NCBI GenBank assembly: GCA_021793895.1
Contig: JAJYRW010000132.1
Location: forward strand, 1 to 5,239
Source: Actinomycetes bacterium
GTDB lineage: Bacteria > Actinomycetota > Actinomycetes > Actinomycetales > JAJYRW01
Direction: 5' to 3'
Length of the DNA: 5,239 nt
The notes under the pieces were generated by a model. That model searched no databases, had not been told where the DNA came from, and saw only the letters and a program-made list of their open reading frames with translations. The translations under genes were made by a program, and so were the position numbers. Positions 2,881 through 5,239 of this stretch are shown one piece after another. Numbering within the stretch: the first letter of the stretch is position 1; each line of letters starts with the position of its first letter.

Positions 2881-5239
2881 ATGACAATCACGCAAGAGGC
2901 GCCTTCGGCTTCAGTCTCGCCCGCATCCGCGCGTATTTACGTCACCAAGCGGGACGGAACTCGTATTCCGTATAACGCGGACCGCATCAACCGCGCGCTG
3001 GAACGGGCCGCCGAGGGCCTGTCGGATCCGATTTCAAAGGTCACCCAGGTTGCCTCTGAACTGGAAATCACTCTGTTCGATGGCATCACCACCGAGCAGT
3101 TGGATGAGGCAGCGATTGCTGCGGCGATCCAAAACGTGAAGGATGATCCCGATTTTGATGTGATCGCCGCCCGACTCCTGCGCAAAGTAATTGCCAAGCG
3201 CGTGCTGGGCCCATACGAAACCGACCTCGAACTACATCTGCTGCACCGCGCGCGCTTTCCTGGATATGTGCGCGACGCCGTCGAAGACGGCATCCTGGAC
3301 CAGCGCCTGGCGGACCTGTTTGACCTTGACGAACTTGCCGCGGCCCTGAAACCCGAGCGCGATGATTTGCTGCGCTATATCGGCACCGTCACGATGCACA
3401 ACCGCTACATGATTGACGGAAAAGATCACCGCGCGCTGGAAGTTCCGCAGTATTTTTGGATGCGCGTGGCAATGGGCCTGACGCTAAATGAGAAAAATCC
3501 CACCGCTGCCGCGATCGATATTTACGACAAAATCTCGACGCTCGACTACCTGCCCGCTGGCTCAACGCTGGCGAATGCGGGCACGAGCCATCCGCAACTG
3601 TCCAACTGCTTTGTGATGCAGATGGAAGACGACATCGGGCACATTGCCAAGACAATTTCCGATGTCATGTGGCTGACGAAGGGCACCGGTGGAATTGGTC
3701 TTTCCGTAACTAAGTTGCGCTCGGAGGGCTCGCCGATCAAGTCGAACAACACGACTTCGACTGGGCCGATTCCGTTTATGCACACGGTTGACTCCACGTT
3801 GCGCGCCGTCTCGCGCGGTGGAAAGAAATTTGGGGCGCTGTGCTTTTACATGGAGAACTGGCACCTGGACTTTGGCCAGTTCTTGGATCTGCGCCAAAAC
3901 GCGGGCGACCCGTATCGACGCACCCGCACCGCCAATATTGCGGTGTGGATTTCCGATGAGTTCATGAAGCGGGTGGCCAATAACGACGACTGGTACTTGT
4001 TCGACCCGGCCGAAACTCCGGACCTGGTCGACCTGTACGGCGCCGAGTTTTCGGCCCGCTACGCCGAGTACATCGAATTAGCAGAAGCCGGCAAGATGCG
4101 GGCCTTTAAGCGCATCCGGGCCCGCGAGCAGTGGACGGCCATGCTCGTAATGCTGCAGGGGACCTCTCACCCGTGGCTGACGTGGAAAGATTCGGTCAAT
4201 CTGCGCGCGCTCAACAACAACACGGGCACGATTCACCTGTCCAATTTGTGCACCGAGATCACTCTGCCCCAAGACCGCGACAACATTGCCGTGTGCAACC
4301 TGGCGTCCATTAATCTCTCAACGCACCTGCGTGATGACGACGGCGTGCTGGACTTCGACTGGGATCGCCTCAAAGCTTCCGTGCAGCAGGCGGTGCGCGG
4401 GCTGGACAACCTGGTTGACATCACACTGTCAGCAGTTGCCGAATCCGATCACGCCAATGAACAAAACCGCGCGGTGGGCTTGGGGCTAATGGGCTTTACC
4501 GACGTGGTCGAAAAGATGGGCTTTGGCTATGAGTCGGAACAGGCTTATGACCTGATCGATACCGTCACCGAGTTCATCAGCTACCACGCCATTGACACCT
4601 CAGCTGATCTCGCCCAAGAGCGCGGCTCTTACCCCAATTTCGAGGGTTCGGGCTGGTCTAAGGGCCTGGTTCCCTATGACACCCTCGATGCGCAAGAACG
4701 CGACCGCGGCCTGCCGGTGAAGGTCAACCGCACGATGCGGCAGGACTGGGATGCGCTGCGCGAAAAGGTCAAGGCCGGAATGCGTAACGCCACCCTCATG
4801 GCGATTGCGCCCACCGCCTCAATTGGGCTGGTGGCCGGCACCACCCCGGGCCTCGACCCGCAGTTCTCGCAGATATTTGCCCGCTCCACCTCCTCGGGTA
4901 AGTTCTTGGAGGTCAACCGCAACCTGGTGGCCGATCTGCAAGAACTGGGGCTGTGGGAACAGGTGCGCGAAGACCTGCTCGTGGCGCAGGGTGACGTTGA
5001 CCTGGTTGATGAGATCCCCGAGCACATCAAGCAAAAATACCGCACCTCATTCCAGGTCTCGCCCTATGCGTTCATCGAGGTAGCGGGCCGGGCGCAAAAG
5101 TGGATCGACCAGGCCATCTCTCGCAACATTTACCTGGCCGATCGCGACATCGAAAAGATGTCGGAGCTGTACCAGTCCGCCTGGGAATACGGGGTCAAAA
5201 CGACCTACTACCTGCATGTGAAGCCCCGGCACGGTGCGG
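2881..5239 (+). CDS. nrdA: Class I ribonucleoside-diphosphate reductase, large (alpha) subunit, 3' end cut by window
   Basis: Catalyses reduction of ribonucleoside diphosphates to deoxyribonucleotides in the cytoplasm, with a radical-generating small subunit (NrdB) expected downstream. 786 codons are visible. An N-terminal ATP-cone (about 18-110, with VTKRDG at 21-26) senses dATP/ATP. The barrel follows, with redox Cys243 in LSNCF, KGTGGIGL (267-274), the active-site triad Asn455-Cys457-Glu459 in NLCTE, and partner Cys472 in VCNLASINL. The phosphate-binding loop PTASI is at 644-648. Tyr776-Tyr777 in TTYYLH are the radical-transfer pair that marks class I and excludes class II. The full ATP-cone and the length favour NrdA over the shorter NrdE. 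The start is ATG 2881 from RBS spacing; ATG 2875 would add two residues. The C-terminal redox cysteines and NrdB-binding tail lie past the edge, so subclass (Ia, Ic) is open. No frameshift or missing catalytic residue is seen. Confidence 0.95.
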   Translation, partial: MTITQEAPSASVSPASARIYVTKRDGTRIPYNADRINRALERAAEGLSDPISKVTQVASELEITLFDGITTEQLDEAAIAAAIQNVKDDPDFDVIAARLLRKVIAKRVLGPYETDLELHLLHRARFPGYVRDAVEDGILDQRLADLFDLDELAAALKPERDDLLRYIGTVTMHNRYMIDGKDHRALEVPQYFWMRVAMGLTLNEKNPTAAAIDIYDKISTLDYLPAGSTLANAGTSHPQLSNCFVMQMEDDIGHIAKTISDVMWLTKGTGGIGLSVTKLRSEGSPIKSNNTTSTGPIPFMHTVDSTLRAVSRGGKKFGALCFYMENWHLDFGQFLDLRQNAGDPYRRTRTANIAVWISDEFMKRVANNDDWYLFDPAETPDLVDLYGAEFSARYAEYIELAEAGKMRAFKRIRAREQWTAMLVMLQGTSHPWLTWKDSVNLRALNNNTGTIHLSNLCTEITLPQDRDNIAVCNLASINLSTHLRDDDGVLDFDWDRLKASVQQAVRGLDNLVDITLSAVAESDHANEQNRAVGLGLMGFTDVVEKMGFGYESEQAYDLIDTVTEFISYHAIDTSADLAQERGSYPNFEGSGWSKGLVPYDTLDAQERDRGLPVKVNRTMRQDWDALREKVKAGMRNATLMAIAPTASIGLVAGTTPGLDPQFSQIFARSTSSGKFLEVNRNLVADLQELGLWEQVREDLLVAQGDVDLVDEIPEHIKQKYRTSFQVSPYAFIEVAGRAQKWIDQAISRNIYLADRDIEKMSELYQSAWEYGVKTTYYLHVKPRHGA

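Noticed and set aside
2417..2887. 156-codon minus-strand frame over the riboswitch and nrdA start
   Set aside because: It runs antisense across a canonical riboswitch and into nrdA, with no domain and no ribosome site supporting it.

Overview
The window holds two recognisable genes, transcribed divergently, with a control region of about 800 bases between them. Overall G+C looks like the high fifties per cent (judged by eye). A cobalamin riboswitch in front of a class I ribonucleotide reductase gene, with an NrdR box in its promoter, is the arrangement established for the Streptomyces nrdABS operon. An actinobacterium is therefore the best guess; genus cannot be told from the sequence.

Layout. 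Positions 1-537 have no convincing gene. They carry an 18-bp palindrome (144-161), a 111-bp inverted-repeat element whose two arms are each hairpins (312-422), and a two-copy 33/34-bp tandem repeat (430-496). From 2064 back to 538 on the minus strand runs a SulP-family anion transporter with a C-terminal STAS domain. Upstream of it are five tandem copies of a 17-bp repeat (2110-2194) and a cluster of CGGTC motifs (2205-2287). Then comes a dense control region for the rightward gene: a perfect DnaA-box match (2417-2425), a likely -35/-10 promoter whose 17-bp spacer is filled by an NrdR box (2460-2488), a canonical cobalamin riboswitch (about 2491-2700) and a 180-base expression platform. The platform holds terminator-like hairpins, a 46-codon upstream reading frame, and a helix that would mask the Shine-Dalgarno sequence. 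From 2881 to the right edge runs nrdA, the class I ribonucleotide reductase large subunit, cut off by the window end near its C terminus.

How it fits together. NrdR (responding to (d)ATP), possibly DnaA (responding to the replication state) and coenzyme B12 (through the riboswitch) appear to converge on one nrdA promoter and leader. By the Streptomyces precedent, B12 would shut off this B12-independent enzyme when a B12-dependent class II reductase (NrdJ) encoded elsewhere can take over; NrdJ is inferred, not seen. The SulP transporter has no evident functional link to nrdA.

No wholly new system is evident. The least explained items are the REPIN-like element at 312-422, the 17-bp repeat array upstream of the transporter, and the short reading frame that overlaps the nrdA start by ATGA.
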